This document shows positions 1 to 6,611 of a DNA stretch of 6,829 nucleotides, in pieces. Within the stretch, counting starts at the first letter, position 1. Each line of letters begins with the position of its first letter. This DNA is from an uncultured Bacteroidota bacterium (GTDB taxonomy: Bacteria; Bacteroidota; Bacteroidia; Chitinophagales; Chitinophagaceae): assembly GCA_903929655.1 (NCBI GenBank), contig CAIYVS010000090.1, positions 1-6,829 on the forward strand, written 5' to 3'. The position numbers were made by a program, and so were the translations under genes. Below the pieces are notes generated by a model. That model worked only from the letters and a program-made list of their open reading frames with translations, ran no database searches and was not told where the DNA came from.

Positions 1-142
1 CTTTTATGGTGGGGGGATTAGCAAATGTTCAATTAATTGCAGCAACTTCTATGTGATTAAAAGATATGGAACCTAATTACCCTTGTAATGTTAATTAATG
101 CTAAAATAGGGGCCAATCTCTATGTTTTATGGCTTTCTTTAA

Positions 143-150
143 TACTTTTG
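143..150 (+). promoter_or_regulatory. Candidate Bacteroidota -7 promoter element
   Basis: TACTTTTG is an exact match to the Bacteroidota -7 consensus TAnnTTTG. It ends 16 bases before the ATG at 167, which would give a very short leader of about 10 nt. I see no convincing TTG/TTTG -33 element about 19 bp upstream, so this rests on one 8-mer with six fixed positions. If real, it would drive the small gene at 167 and possibly the whole pump operon. The rest of 1-166 shows no coding region I can support. Confidence 0.35.
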
Positions 151-166
151 CCACGCAATCAGCAAT

Positions 167-538
167 ATGAGAAAAGCAGCCCTGCTTCTTTATACGCTTT
201 TTCTTCTCACTTTTGTTTCACAGGTAAACTATAGTGAGACAGGGAATTTTCTGTATGCAGGGATTAGTAATTCCCAATCTGTTCAAAATGAGGTAAACTA
301 TAAAGGAAGCAGCTTTAAGTTGGGTGCTTTTGCGAAAGCTACAAAGCATACCAATCCGAAGTCCCTGATACGGATTAAAGCCCTTAATGAGAACGCCTTT
401 TTAGCCGGCACAACATTCCATATCAGGATATTATCTTTTCCTACATATACTCTCTTTTTTTCTTTTTATAAATCTTATAAAAGCGATGGAACTCATGGTT
501 CCAATTTGCTTCGGGGCCCGCCGATATATACTGCTTAA
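167..538 (+). CDS. Unrecognised small exported protein (123 aa) upstream of the efflux operon
   Basis: I do not recognise this protein. Seen directly: a short basic N-terminus (MRK) followed by a hydrophobic stretch at about residues 4-18, which resembles a Sec signal peptide with possible cleavage near VSQ (residues 17-19). There is no cysteine at a lipobox position. The body is rich in Ser, Asn, Lys and aromatics. A second hydrophobic aromatic segment (about residues 84-102) precedes a C-terminal tail containing LLRGPP. A VNY tripeptide recurs at residues 20-22 and 43-45, encoded by an identical 12-bp stretch. The ATG at 167 is the only reasonable start and lies just after a -7-like promoter. 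The stop is 74 bp before the outer-membrane channel gene on the same strand, so it may be the first gene of the same transcript, either as an accessory periplasmic/outer-membrane protein or as a translated leader. Both roles are inference. It could also be a chance ORF, although the signal-like N-terminus and the promoter argue for a real gene. Confidence 0.5.
   Translation: MRKAALLLYTLFLLTFVSQVNYSETGNFLYAGISNSQSVQNEVNYKGSSFKLGAFAKATKHTNPKSLIRIKALNENAFLAGTTFHIRILSFPTYTLFFSFYKSYKSDGTHGSNLLRGPPIYTA
222..302 (+). repeat. 12-bp direct repeat, two copies in frame
   Basis: AGGTAAACTATA occurs at 222-233 and again at 291-302, exactly 69 bp (23 codons) apart and in the same reading frame. Both copies encode VNY within the small exported protein. 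Sequence around the copies is not clearly duplicated, so this may be a remnant of an internal duplication or chance. Confidence 0.6.
484..505. promoter_or_regulatory. Inverted repeat, upstream copy of a paired putative operator
   Basis: TGGAAC (487-492) and GTTCCA (498-503) form a perfect 6-bp inverted repeat around a 5-base spacer. The site lies inside the 3' end of the small exported-protein gene. Including its flanks it reads CGATGGAA, seven bases, TTCCAAT, and the same 15 bases recur at 595-613 with a five-base spacer. It could be a transcription-factor site or a small RNA hairpin. No regulator is assigned. Confidence 0.35.
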
Positions 539-594
539 TTCCTACTATTAATTTCGCATTTATATATATATTGTAATTCTAAACAGGCGTTTGC

Positions 595-613
595 CGATGG
601 AATCAAGTTCCAA
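595..613. promoter_or_regulatory. Inverted repeat abutting the channel gene start, second copy of the paired site
   Basis: TGGAA (598-602) and TTCCA (608-612) form a 5-bp inverted repeat that ends on the base before the ATG at 613. CGATGGAA and TTCCAAT match the copy at 484-505 base for base; only the spacer differs. Bound protein here would block transcription through the start region, and as RNA a hairpin would sit where the ribosome loads. There is no Shine-Dalgarno sequence upstream of this start. The surrounding gap 539-612 is otherwise AT-rich, with an alternating TA run at 561-570, and contains no gene. Confidence 0.35.
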
Positions 614-2034
614 TGGATAAAAATATTATAAGATATCCCTTTAAGGGATTTACAATAATTGTTTTGACAATTATCGGTGTGCTTTTGTGTACCGCTGTAC
701 CGCTAAGCGCACAGGTGCTGAATTTATATGATGCCGTAAATAAGACCATAGCTTATTATCCTTTGCTGCAACAACGGGAAGCAGAAGTAGCGGCAAACAA
801 GGCACATATCAGCACTGTGAATGGCAATCGTTTGCCATCACTTAAATTAATGGAAGAAGCCACCGGCGGAACATCTAATAGTTTGCCCGGAGGTTATTTC
901 AGCATGAGTACTGTTCCGTCAACTTCAGGGTCTGTGAGAGCAACTGAAAAAAACAATGTATCGTCAGGTAATATAGCTGTTTCCTATATGAATTGGCAGT
1001 TTTATACATTCGGGTACTATCATGCACAAACTAAAGAAGCCAGAGCACAATTAGCCAGTACACAAGCTGTGTATAATGCTGACAAATACCTGCTTACGGA
1101 AAATGTAATCTCTGTTTATCTGGACTTGTTGAAAAAATACAGGCTTCTGCAAATAGAAAGGGAAAATGTAGACAGGGTAGGCACTATTTTTAATGCAATA
1201 AAGGCTACTGTAGTTAGCGGATTAAAGCCGGGTGTAGATAGTTCTACTGCCAGTGCCGAATATTCCAAGGCCAGGATTGCTTATATACAAGCATTGAATG
1301 ACTATATGTATGGCCAGGTAGCTATGTCGTCTTTTACCGGTTTGGATACTTCCCAGGTTAGGCCGGATACAAGCGTTTTTGTGCCGGGATTTCTTTCGAA
1401 GATATATATGTTTCAACCAATAGACAGCATTAATCTGAACCACCCACTGTTGGATATTTACCAGAAGCAGTATGAACAACAATTGGCCAATCTCAATACT
1501 GTTTCAAAAAAATACCTGCCAAAATTATCTATGGAAGGGGCCGGATGGGTGAGGGGTTCAAGCATATCGCCTACTGATGTATATTCCAACAATCTGACTG
1601 ATGCCATGCTTTACAGCCGCTCTAATTACCTGGTGGGCCTTACTGTTTCATATAACGTATTCGATCTGAAACACAGGCATGATGAGATGGTAGAGGGACG
1701 TTATAAGGTAAAAGCCCAGCAATCAGCTTTACAAAATGAACAGTTGAACCTGAACAGGTTGTTGCAGCAAACGAATAGCGCCTACTCGAGTACAGTGCAA
1801 AAGCTGAACGAATTGCCTTTTGAGCTTCACTCATCACAAGAGGCATATGGGCAGCAAATAGCATTATATCGTTCAGGATTGAATACACTCATAGATGTGA
1901 CCAACTCGCTGTATGTATTGAAGCAGACAGAAACAGATGTAATATTGGCACAGGATGATTTACTCCAACTGCTATATATGAAAGCCGGCCTTAGCAATCA
2001 ACTGGACATTTTTTTACAAAATTTTAAACAATAG
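613..2034 (+). CDS. TolC-family outer-membrane efflux channel
   Basis: This is the outer-membrane exit duct of a tripartite efflux pump, a protein expected to form a trimeric barrel with a long periplasmic alpha-helical tunnel. The 473-residue length is normal for the family. The N-terminus is a Sec signal peptide (hydrophobic about residues 13-29, cleavage near LSAQ at 31-34) with no proper lipobox, so it is probably not lipidated, unlike some channels of this family. Two outer-membrane-efflux-protein repeats are visible: each has the characteristic short run before a beta-strand (RLPSLKL at 73-79; YLPKLSMEG at 301-309). Long helical stretches follow, including SGLKPGVDSSTASAEYSKAR (202-221) and YRSGLNTLIDVTNSLYVLKQ (419-438), the paired turns typical of TolC helices. 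It lies 3 bp ahead of the permease gene and is surely co-expressed with it. The ATG at 613 is chosen because it gives the complete signal peptide. Substrate is not determined by this subunit. Confidence 0.93.
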   Translation: MDKNIIRYPFKGFTIIVLTIIGVLLCTAVPLSAQVLNLYDAVNKTIAYYPLLQQREAEVAANKAHISTVNGNRLPSLKLMEEATGGTSNSLPGGYFSMSTVPSTSGSVRATEKNNVSSGNIAVSYMNWQFYTFGYYHAQTKEARAQLASTQAVYNADKYLLTENVISVYLDLLKKYRLLQIERENVDRVGTIFNAIKATVVSGLKPGVDSSTASAEYSKARIAYIQALNDYMYGQVAMSSFTGLDTSQVRPDTSVFVPGFLSKIYMFQPIDSINLNHPLLDIYQKQYEQQLANLNTVSKKYLPKLSMEGAGWVRGSSISPTDVYSNNLTDAMLYSRSNYLVGLTVSYNVFDLKHRHDEMVEGRYKVKAQQSALQNEQLNLNRLLQQTNSAYSSTVQKLNELPFELHSSQEAYGQQIALYRSGLNTLIDVTNSLYVLKQTETDVILAQDDLLQLLYMKAGLSNQLDIFLQNFKQ

Positions 2035-2037
2035 ATA

Positions 2038-5000
2038 ATGAGCTTAGTATCAGCATCGCTAAAGCGGCCGATCACCCTGATAGTAATTATATCGGCGGTG
2101 TTCCTGGGCTCTATTCTGGCGGTCAAAACCATACCAATAGATATATTTCCCAAACTAAATCTACCTACTATTTATGTTATAGAGCCATACGGAGGTATGA
2201 CGCCGCAACAAATGGAGGGATTTTTCGCGACCCGTTTGCAGGACCAGTTCCTGTATGTTAACGGGATCAAAAACATATCGAGTAAAAACATCCAGGGGCT
2301 AACCATTCTGAAGCTTACATTCTTTGAGTCTACGGACATGGCAGAAGCCTCTGCGGAAGTAGCACTACAGGTGAACAGGGCTATGAAATTCTTCCCGCCG
2401 GGAGCGCTTCCGCCCCAAGTGGTGCGCTTTGACGCGTCTTCATTACCGGTAGGAGAATTGGTTTTCAATTGCCCTGACAGGACCCTGGATGAAATTCATG
2501 ATCTTGCTGTGACAAGGGTAAGACCTTTGTTTGCTTCTGTACCAGGTTTGTCTGCGCCGCCGCCGGTAGGGTCTAACTCGCGAACGGTGGTAGTGGATAT
2601 CGATCCTGACAAAATGCGCAGCGCCAACCTGACACCAGATGAGATAGTGAGCGCAATAGCCAAAAACAACGTGATGACCCCTTCGGGAAATATCCGCATC
2701 GGGAACAAGATGTATATGACTACGCTGAACTCTCTGGAAAAAGAAGTGGTAGATTTTGGTGATATACCACTGAAATCGGACGCGACGAATGCCATTTTTA
2801 TTAAAGATATTGGCAAGGTGAGCGATGCTGCAGATGTGACCGTTGGCTATGCACTGGTAAACGGCAAGCGGTCTGTTTATATACCTGTTGTAAAAACATC
2901 GGACGCATCCACCTGGGATGTAGTGCAAAAATTGAAGGCTAAGATACCCGAAATGCAGAGCCTTTTGCCCGACGATATTCGCATCTCTTACGAATTTGAC
3001 CAATCAGTGTTTGTTATCAATGCGGTCAAGAGCCTTTTATCTGAAGGCATCATAGGGGCCATCCTGACCGGTCTCATGGTGTTGATCTTTCTCCGGGATT
3101 GGAGAAGTTGTATTGTGGTTGTGATCACGATACCGGTATCCATTATAGTTGCATTGTTGTGTTTGAAATTGGCAGGGCAAACCATCAACCTGATGACACT
3201 AAGTGGCCTTGCGTTGGCCATAGGTATTTTGGTTGACCAGGCTACGGTGACTATTGAGAATATTCACCAGCACCTGGAAATGGGCAAAAACAAAAAGCAA
3301 GCGATCTATGATGCCTGTACGGAAATTGCATTTCCATTATTGCTTATCCTGCTGTGTATCATCGCCGTTTTTGCGCCTTCATTTGTGATGCAGGGAGTGC
3401 CCAAGGCTTTGTTTTTACCACTGTCGCTTTCCATAGGGTTTGCAATGATCGTGTCGTTTTTGCTGGCCCAAAGCCTGGTGCCCATTATTTCCAATTGGCT
3501 TTTAAAGCAGGAGCGTTACCAGTATAAACACGGAAAAGAACATGCTCATGCGGGATTGGCGCTGGATAACGCTGAAGTATCGGAGATACAAGGGCATATG
3601 AAAGAAGAAGAAGCCGAGCCTGAAAAGAATGATTTTTTTGAAAGGATAAAAATGAATTTCAAGCAGCGGCTGGAAAAAATGATGCGCTCTTATAAGCGTA
3701 ATGTTTCCGTTTACATAGTCTCTGTATTGCTGTTAGTGGCCTTGGGTGCCTGGTGGATAGGCAAGGATATTTTGCCTAAAATAAATAATGGTGAGTACCA
3801 GATCAGGTTAAGCCTGCCAGATGGAACCCGGCTGGAACGCTCGGAAGATATGGTGCATACGGTACTAGGTCTGCTGGATTCCCTTACCAATAATCATGTC
3901 GCGATCAGCTCGGCCTATGTAGGACAGGTGCCCAGTACCTATGGGACATTGAATTTGTATGTATTCAACAGCGGAAGCCAGCAGGCTACCTTGCAGGTGC
4001 AATTGGATGAGGATTTCAAAATGAATAAAGATAAGTTCCAGGATATGGTGAGGGACGCCATTAAGAATAAAATGCCTGACGTGACACTTTCATTCGAACC
4101 GATAGATCTTACAGAAAAGATGATGAGCCAGGGTGCCCTTACGCCTATAGAAGTGCGGGTTGGTGGAAAGGACATGAAGAATATAGAAGAATATGCTGAC
4201 AAACTGGTTGACGGTTTGAAGGCTATTCCTTTTATGCGCGATGTGCACATACAGCAACCACTGAGGTTTCCAGTCATCAATATTACGCTGGACCGCCTGA
4301 AAGTGGCGCAAATGGGATTGGATATGAAAGAACTGGCAAGGTCTGTGACGGCTGTTACATCTTCCAGCCGGTTTACTGAAAAAAACCAGTGGCTGGATGA
4401 AAACAGTGCTTACACTTTCCAGGTGCAGGCGCAGGTGCCGGAGTATATTATGAATGAGTTGTCTGACCTGAAAGAGACGCCTATCTATAGCGGCCAGACA
4501 AAACTACTACTACAGGACGTGGCCACTTTTAGTACCAGCTTTATGCCCGGCGAATATGACCGCAGCGGGCCACGACGTTTTGTAACGGTAAGCGCCAACT
4601 TGTATAAAAAGGACCTGAAAAGCGGTACGGATGCTGTGAACAAAACCATCGCGTCTATCGGCAAACTACCTAAAGGTATGGTGATGGACGTAAAAGGTAT
4701 GTCTAACCTGCTTACAGAAACCCTGGACAGCCTGCAAGGCGGATTGCTTTTTGCGATTTTTATCATCTTTATTATTCTTGCCGCCAATTATCAATCCTTT
4801 AAAGCTGCGCTGGCTGTGCTCTGCACGATACCTGCGGTGTTATTAGGTTCCATTATCATCCTGTTACTTACCGGGGCCACATTGAATCTCCAGTCCTACA
4901 TGGGTATTATTATGTCAACCGGGGTATCTGTGGCTAACGCCATCCTTATTGTTACGAATGCAGAGCGCCTGCGTATAGAGTATAACAATGACGTAACGAA

Positions 5001-5256
5001 GGCCGCCATAGTGAGCGCATCTGTAAGGTTAAGGCCCATCCTGATGACCAGTCTTGCCATGATAGCCGGTATGATACCCATGGCAAGCGGCCTGGGAGAA
5101 GCCGGAGACCAAACCGCACCGCTGGGACGTGCCGTGATAGGCGGTCTTATCGCATCCACATTTGCAGCCTTGTTTATTGTGCCCCAGTGCTATGCATGGC
5201 TTATGAAAAGTTCCTCTTTACAATCACCATCATTATTACCCGATTCTGTAAATTAA
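2038..5256 (+). CDS. RND-family efflux permease (inner-membrane pump subunit)
   Basis: This is the energy-coupled pump subunit, a proton-driven exporter of the AcrB/MdtB/CzcA superfamily. At 1072 residues it has normal full length with the internally duplicated RND layout: TM1 (about 10-29), a large periplasmic porter/docking loop (about 30-325), TM2-6 (about 333-488), a cytoplasmic linker (489-552), TM7 (about 556-575), a second periplasmic loop (about 576-898) and TM8-12 (about 900-1056). TM4 reads LALAIGILVDQATVTIENIH (391-410): D400 aligns with AcrB D407, but the D408 position is Gln401. In TM10, GVSVANAILIV (962-972) has Ala966 where AcrB has K940. RLRPILMTS (997-1005) in TM11 is conserved. 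The linker is longer and more charged than in AcrB, with an HGKEHAHAG patch (498-506) and a Glu-rich run (522-529). The start is 3 bp after the channel stop, which suggests translational coupling. The sequence resembles the broad uncharacterised drug/CusA-like RND group; whether it exports drugs, lipids or metals cannot be read here. Confidence 0.95.
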   Translation: MSLVSASLKRPITLIVIISAVFLGSILAVKTIPIDIFPKLNLPTIYVIEPYGGMTPQQMEGFFATRLQDQFLYVNGIKNISSKNIQGLTILKLTFFESTDMAEASAEVALQVNRAMKFFPPGALPPQVVRFDASSLPVGELVFNCPDRTLDEIHDLAVTRVRPLFASVPGLSAPPPVGSNSRTVVVDIDPDKMRSANLTPDEIVSAIAKNNVMTPSGNIRIGNKMYMTTLNSLEKEVVDFGDIPLKSDATNAIFIKDIGKVSDAADVTVGYALVNGKRSVYIPVVKTSDASTWDVVQKLKAKIPEMQSLLPDDIRISYEFDQSVFVINAVKSLLSEGIIGAILTGLMVLIFLRDWRSCIVVVITIPVSIIVALLCLKLAGQTINLMTLSGLALAIGILVDQATVTIENIHQHLEMGKNKKQAIYDACTEIAFPLLLILLCIIAVFAPSFVMQGVPKALFLPLSLSIGFAMIVSFLLAQSLVPIISNWLLKQERYQYKHGKEHAHAGLALDNAEVSEIQGHMKEEEAEPEKNDFFERIKMNFKQRLEKMMRSYKRNVSVYIVSVLLLVALGAWWIGKDILPKINNGEYQIRLSLPDGTRLERSEDMVHTVLGLLDSLTNNHVAISSAYVGQVPSTYGTLNLYVFNSGSQQATLQVQLDEDFKMNKDKFQDMVRDAIKNKMPDVTLSFEPIDLTEKMMSQGALTPIEVRVGGKDMKNIEEYADKLVDGLKAIPFMRDVHIQQPLRFPVINITLDRLKVAQMGLDMKELARSVTAVTSSSRFTEKNQWLDENSAYTFQVQAQVPEYIMNELSDLKETPIYSGQTKLLLQDVATFSTSFMPGEYDRSGPRRFVTVSANLYKKDLKSGTDAVNKTIASIGKLPKGMVMDVKGMSNLLTETLDSLQGGLLFAIFIIFIILAANYQSFKAALAVLCTIPAVLLGSIIILLLTGATLNLQSYMGIIMSTGVSVANAILIVTNAERLRIEYNNDVTKAAIVSASVRLRPILMTSLAMIAGMIPMASGLGEAGDQTAPLGRAVIGGLIASTFAALFIVPQCYAWLMKSSSLQSPSLLPDSVN

Positions 5257-5264
5257 GATAGTAT

Positions 5265-6347
5265 ATGTATAATAAAATAAAATTATCACTTCTGTTTTTG
5301 CTTGCTGCCTTTTGCGCTTCAAGCTGCCATACCGCCGACGCGAATAAAACGGCCAACTCAATAAAAAAAGAAGAGTGCAGGTTGCTGGTGTTGGCGCCAC
5401 ACACCATAAGCTCGCAGGTGAAACTGCCGGGCGTATTGCAACCATTTGAGTTCGTTCAGATATTTCCGAAATTGAATGGTTTTGTAAAAGACGTTTTTGT
5501 GGACAGGGGCTCTGTTGTGAAAAAGGGCGCACTGCTCATCAGAATGGAAGCGCCGGAACTGGAACAGAAAGTGTCGGCCTCGAAGCTGAAATATGCACAG
5601 GCCCATGCCATGTACCTGACCAGCAAGGACCGGTATATGCGTTTGCTGGAAACCAGTAAGACGCCCGGCACTATCTCTCCCTACGATCTCTCTGCCGCCG
5701 CCTCTAAAATGGCGGGTGACAGCGCAACCTCGCAAGGTGAGTATGCCAACTACAAAGCCGAAGAAGATATGTACGCTTACCTGAAAGTCGTGGCGCCCTT
5801 TGATGGCGTTATTACAGAACGTAATGTACACCCCGGCACATTGGTGGGACCGGGTTCTGATGCCAGTAAACCGATGCTGGTATTGCAACAGCAGTCGAAA
5901 TTGCGTCTTGTAATCAATGTTCCGGAACAGTTTAGCGCGCAGATAAAAGATGGCCAAGTGGTGCATTTCAAAGTGAATGCTCTACAGGGACAGGATTTTT
6001 CCGGCACCATTTCACGCTCGTCAGGAAACCTGAGCAGCAATTTCCGATCTGAGACCATAGAGGTGGATGTGTCCAATGCTAAAAATATCTTTAAGCCGGG
6101 CATGTATGCGGAAGCGGTATTGCCGGTGAATGGCAGCGCCAATGCTTTTGTGGTACCCAAATCGGCAGTAGTAGCCACTACTGAGAAGAAATATGTGATA
6201 CTGGCTAATAATGGCATTAGTAAATGGGTGGATATAACCGAGGGTAACCAGGAAAACGACTCAACAGAAGTATTCGGTGCGCTGCATGACGGTGACAAAA
6301 TTGTACAGGATGCTTCCTACCAGATAAAGGACGGGGCTAAGCTATAA
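5265..6347 (+). CDS. Periplasmic adaptor (membrane fusion) lipoprotein of the RND pump
   Basis: This subunit bridges the permease and the TolC-like channel in the periplasm. The 360 residues match the family. The N-terminus has a basic start, a hydrophobic core (about 7-16) and a lipobox-like ASSC ending at Cys21, so the mature protein is probably lipid-anchored to the inner membrane. Domains in order: first half of the barrel-sandwich (lipoyl-like) domain at about 50-97, including GFVKDVFVDRGSVVKKGALL (72-91); an alpha-helical hairpin (about 98-172); the second barrel-sandwich half with VVAPFDGVITERNVHPGTLV (175-194); a beta-barrel domain (about 210-290) with FKPGMYAEAVLPV (276-288); and a membrane-proximal domain (about 294-360) that includes VVPKSAVV (296-303). 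There is no added metal-binding domain or His-rich stretch. It follows the permease by 8 bp and is the last gene of the operon, an unusual position because adaptors usually come first. Its TAA stop directly touches the stop of the convergent gene. Confidence 0.94.
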   Translation: MYNKIKLSLLFLLAAFCASSCHTADANKTANSIKKEECRLLVLAPHTISSQVKLPGVLQPFEFVQIFPKLNGFVKDVFVDRGSVVKKGALLIRMEAPELEQKVSASKLKYAQAHAMYLTSKDRYMRLLETSKTPGTISPYDLSAAASKMAGDSATSQGEYANYKAEEDMYAYLKVVAPFDGVITERNVHPGTLVGPGSDASKPMLVLQQQSKLRLVINVPEQFSAQIKDGQVVHFKVNALQGQDFSGTISRSSGNLSSNFRSETIEVDVSNAKNIFKPGMYAEAVLPVNGSANAFVVPKSAVVATTEKKYVILANNGISKWVDITEGNQENDSTEVFGALHDGDKIVQDASYQIKDGAKL

Positions 6348-6578
6348 CTAGGCAAGCACTTCGTCTTTCCCGAGTTCCGTTAGTTTGATGACATTATTGT
6401 CACCAACATAATAAGATATAAGGCCGGATTGTTCCAAAGCAAGGATATGCGAGGACAACTGGCCTTTGTCTATATTAAATTCGGCTACAAGGGTATCTAT
6501 ATGAAGGAGGGGGCTTTGGGTTTCGTAGGAATTGCTTATTTCCTGTATCTTCAAATGAACCTGTTTGGGAGTGACCAT
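6348..6578 (-). CDS. Small winged-helix-like DNA-binding protein (76 aa)
   Basis: This is probably a transcriptional regulator. The order of predicted elements fits a minimal winged helix: helix 1 (about 4-17), helix 2 LHIDTLVAEFNI (25-36), a recognition helix DKGQLSSHILALEQSGLI (37-54), and a wing SYYVGDNNVIKLTELG (55-70) ending in the IKLTELGK pattern seen in MarR/ArsR/PadR-like folds. It has no room for a ligand or dimerisation domain beyond the first helix. I prefer the ATG at 6578 over an in-frame TTG at 6599, because the stretch between the two contains a -7 promoter-like sequence and the protein is complete from the ATG. It converges on the efflux operon and shares no intergenic base with it. 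A role in controlling the pump or the gene to its right is possible but is inference. I cannot assign a named family. Confidence 0.7.
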   Translation of the reverse strand: MVTPKQVHLKIQEISNSYETQSPLLHIDTLVAEFNIDKGQLSSHILALEQSGLISYYVGDNNVIKLTELGKDEVLA

Positions 6579-6582
6579 GCGA

Positions 6583-6590
6583 CAAATATA
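6583..6590 (-). promoter_or_regulatory. Candidate -7 element for the winged-helix gene
   Basis: On the minus strand TATATTTG exactly matches the Bacteroidota -7 consensus TAnnTTTG. It lies 4 bases before the ATG at 6578, so transcription from it would start at or next to the start codon, giving a leaderless message. I find no good -33 TTG at the usual distance. TGCGAC is repeated at 6578-6583 and 6602-6607 on the plus strand, on either side of this element. Confidence 0.3.
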
Positions 6591-6611
6591 CTGAATCAAA
6601 TTGCGACGGGC

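Noticed and set aside
63..73. TGGAACC at 67-73 as a third copy of the paired inverted-repeat site
   Set aside because: Only a half-site is present, without TTCCA downstream; similar TGGAAC words occur by chance within the permease gene.
549..556. TAATTTCG as a promoter -7 element for the channel gene
   Set aside because: One mismatch to TAnnTTTG and no -33 element at the right distance in a very AT-rich stretch; not distinguishable from chance, although an internal promoter in 539-612 remains possible.
561..572. TA-alternating run as a microsatellite or phase-variable tract
   Set aside because: Only about five TA units in an AT-rich gap, too short to call a variable repeat from one sequence.
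2443..3003. Open frame of 186 codons on the minus strand inside the permease gene
   Set aside because: Antisense to well-conserved RND sequence, with Arg/Tyr/His-rich translation and no recognisable fold.
5358..5966. Open frame of 202 codons on the minus strand inside the adaptor gene
   Set aside because: It is fully antisense to a clearly coding adaptor, has an implausible composition rich in His, Arg and Phe, and shows no domain; it is a shadow of the real frame's codon use.
6389..6402. TGACA/TGTCA hairpin as a terminator for the convergent genes
   Set aside because: Only 5 bp of stem, no following T-run on either strand, and it lies inside the winged-helix coding sequence.
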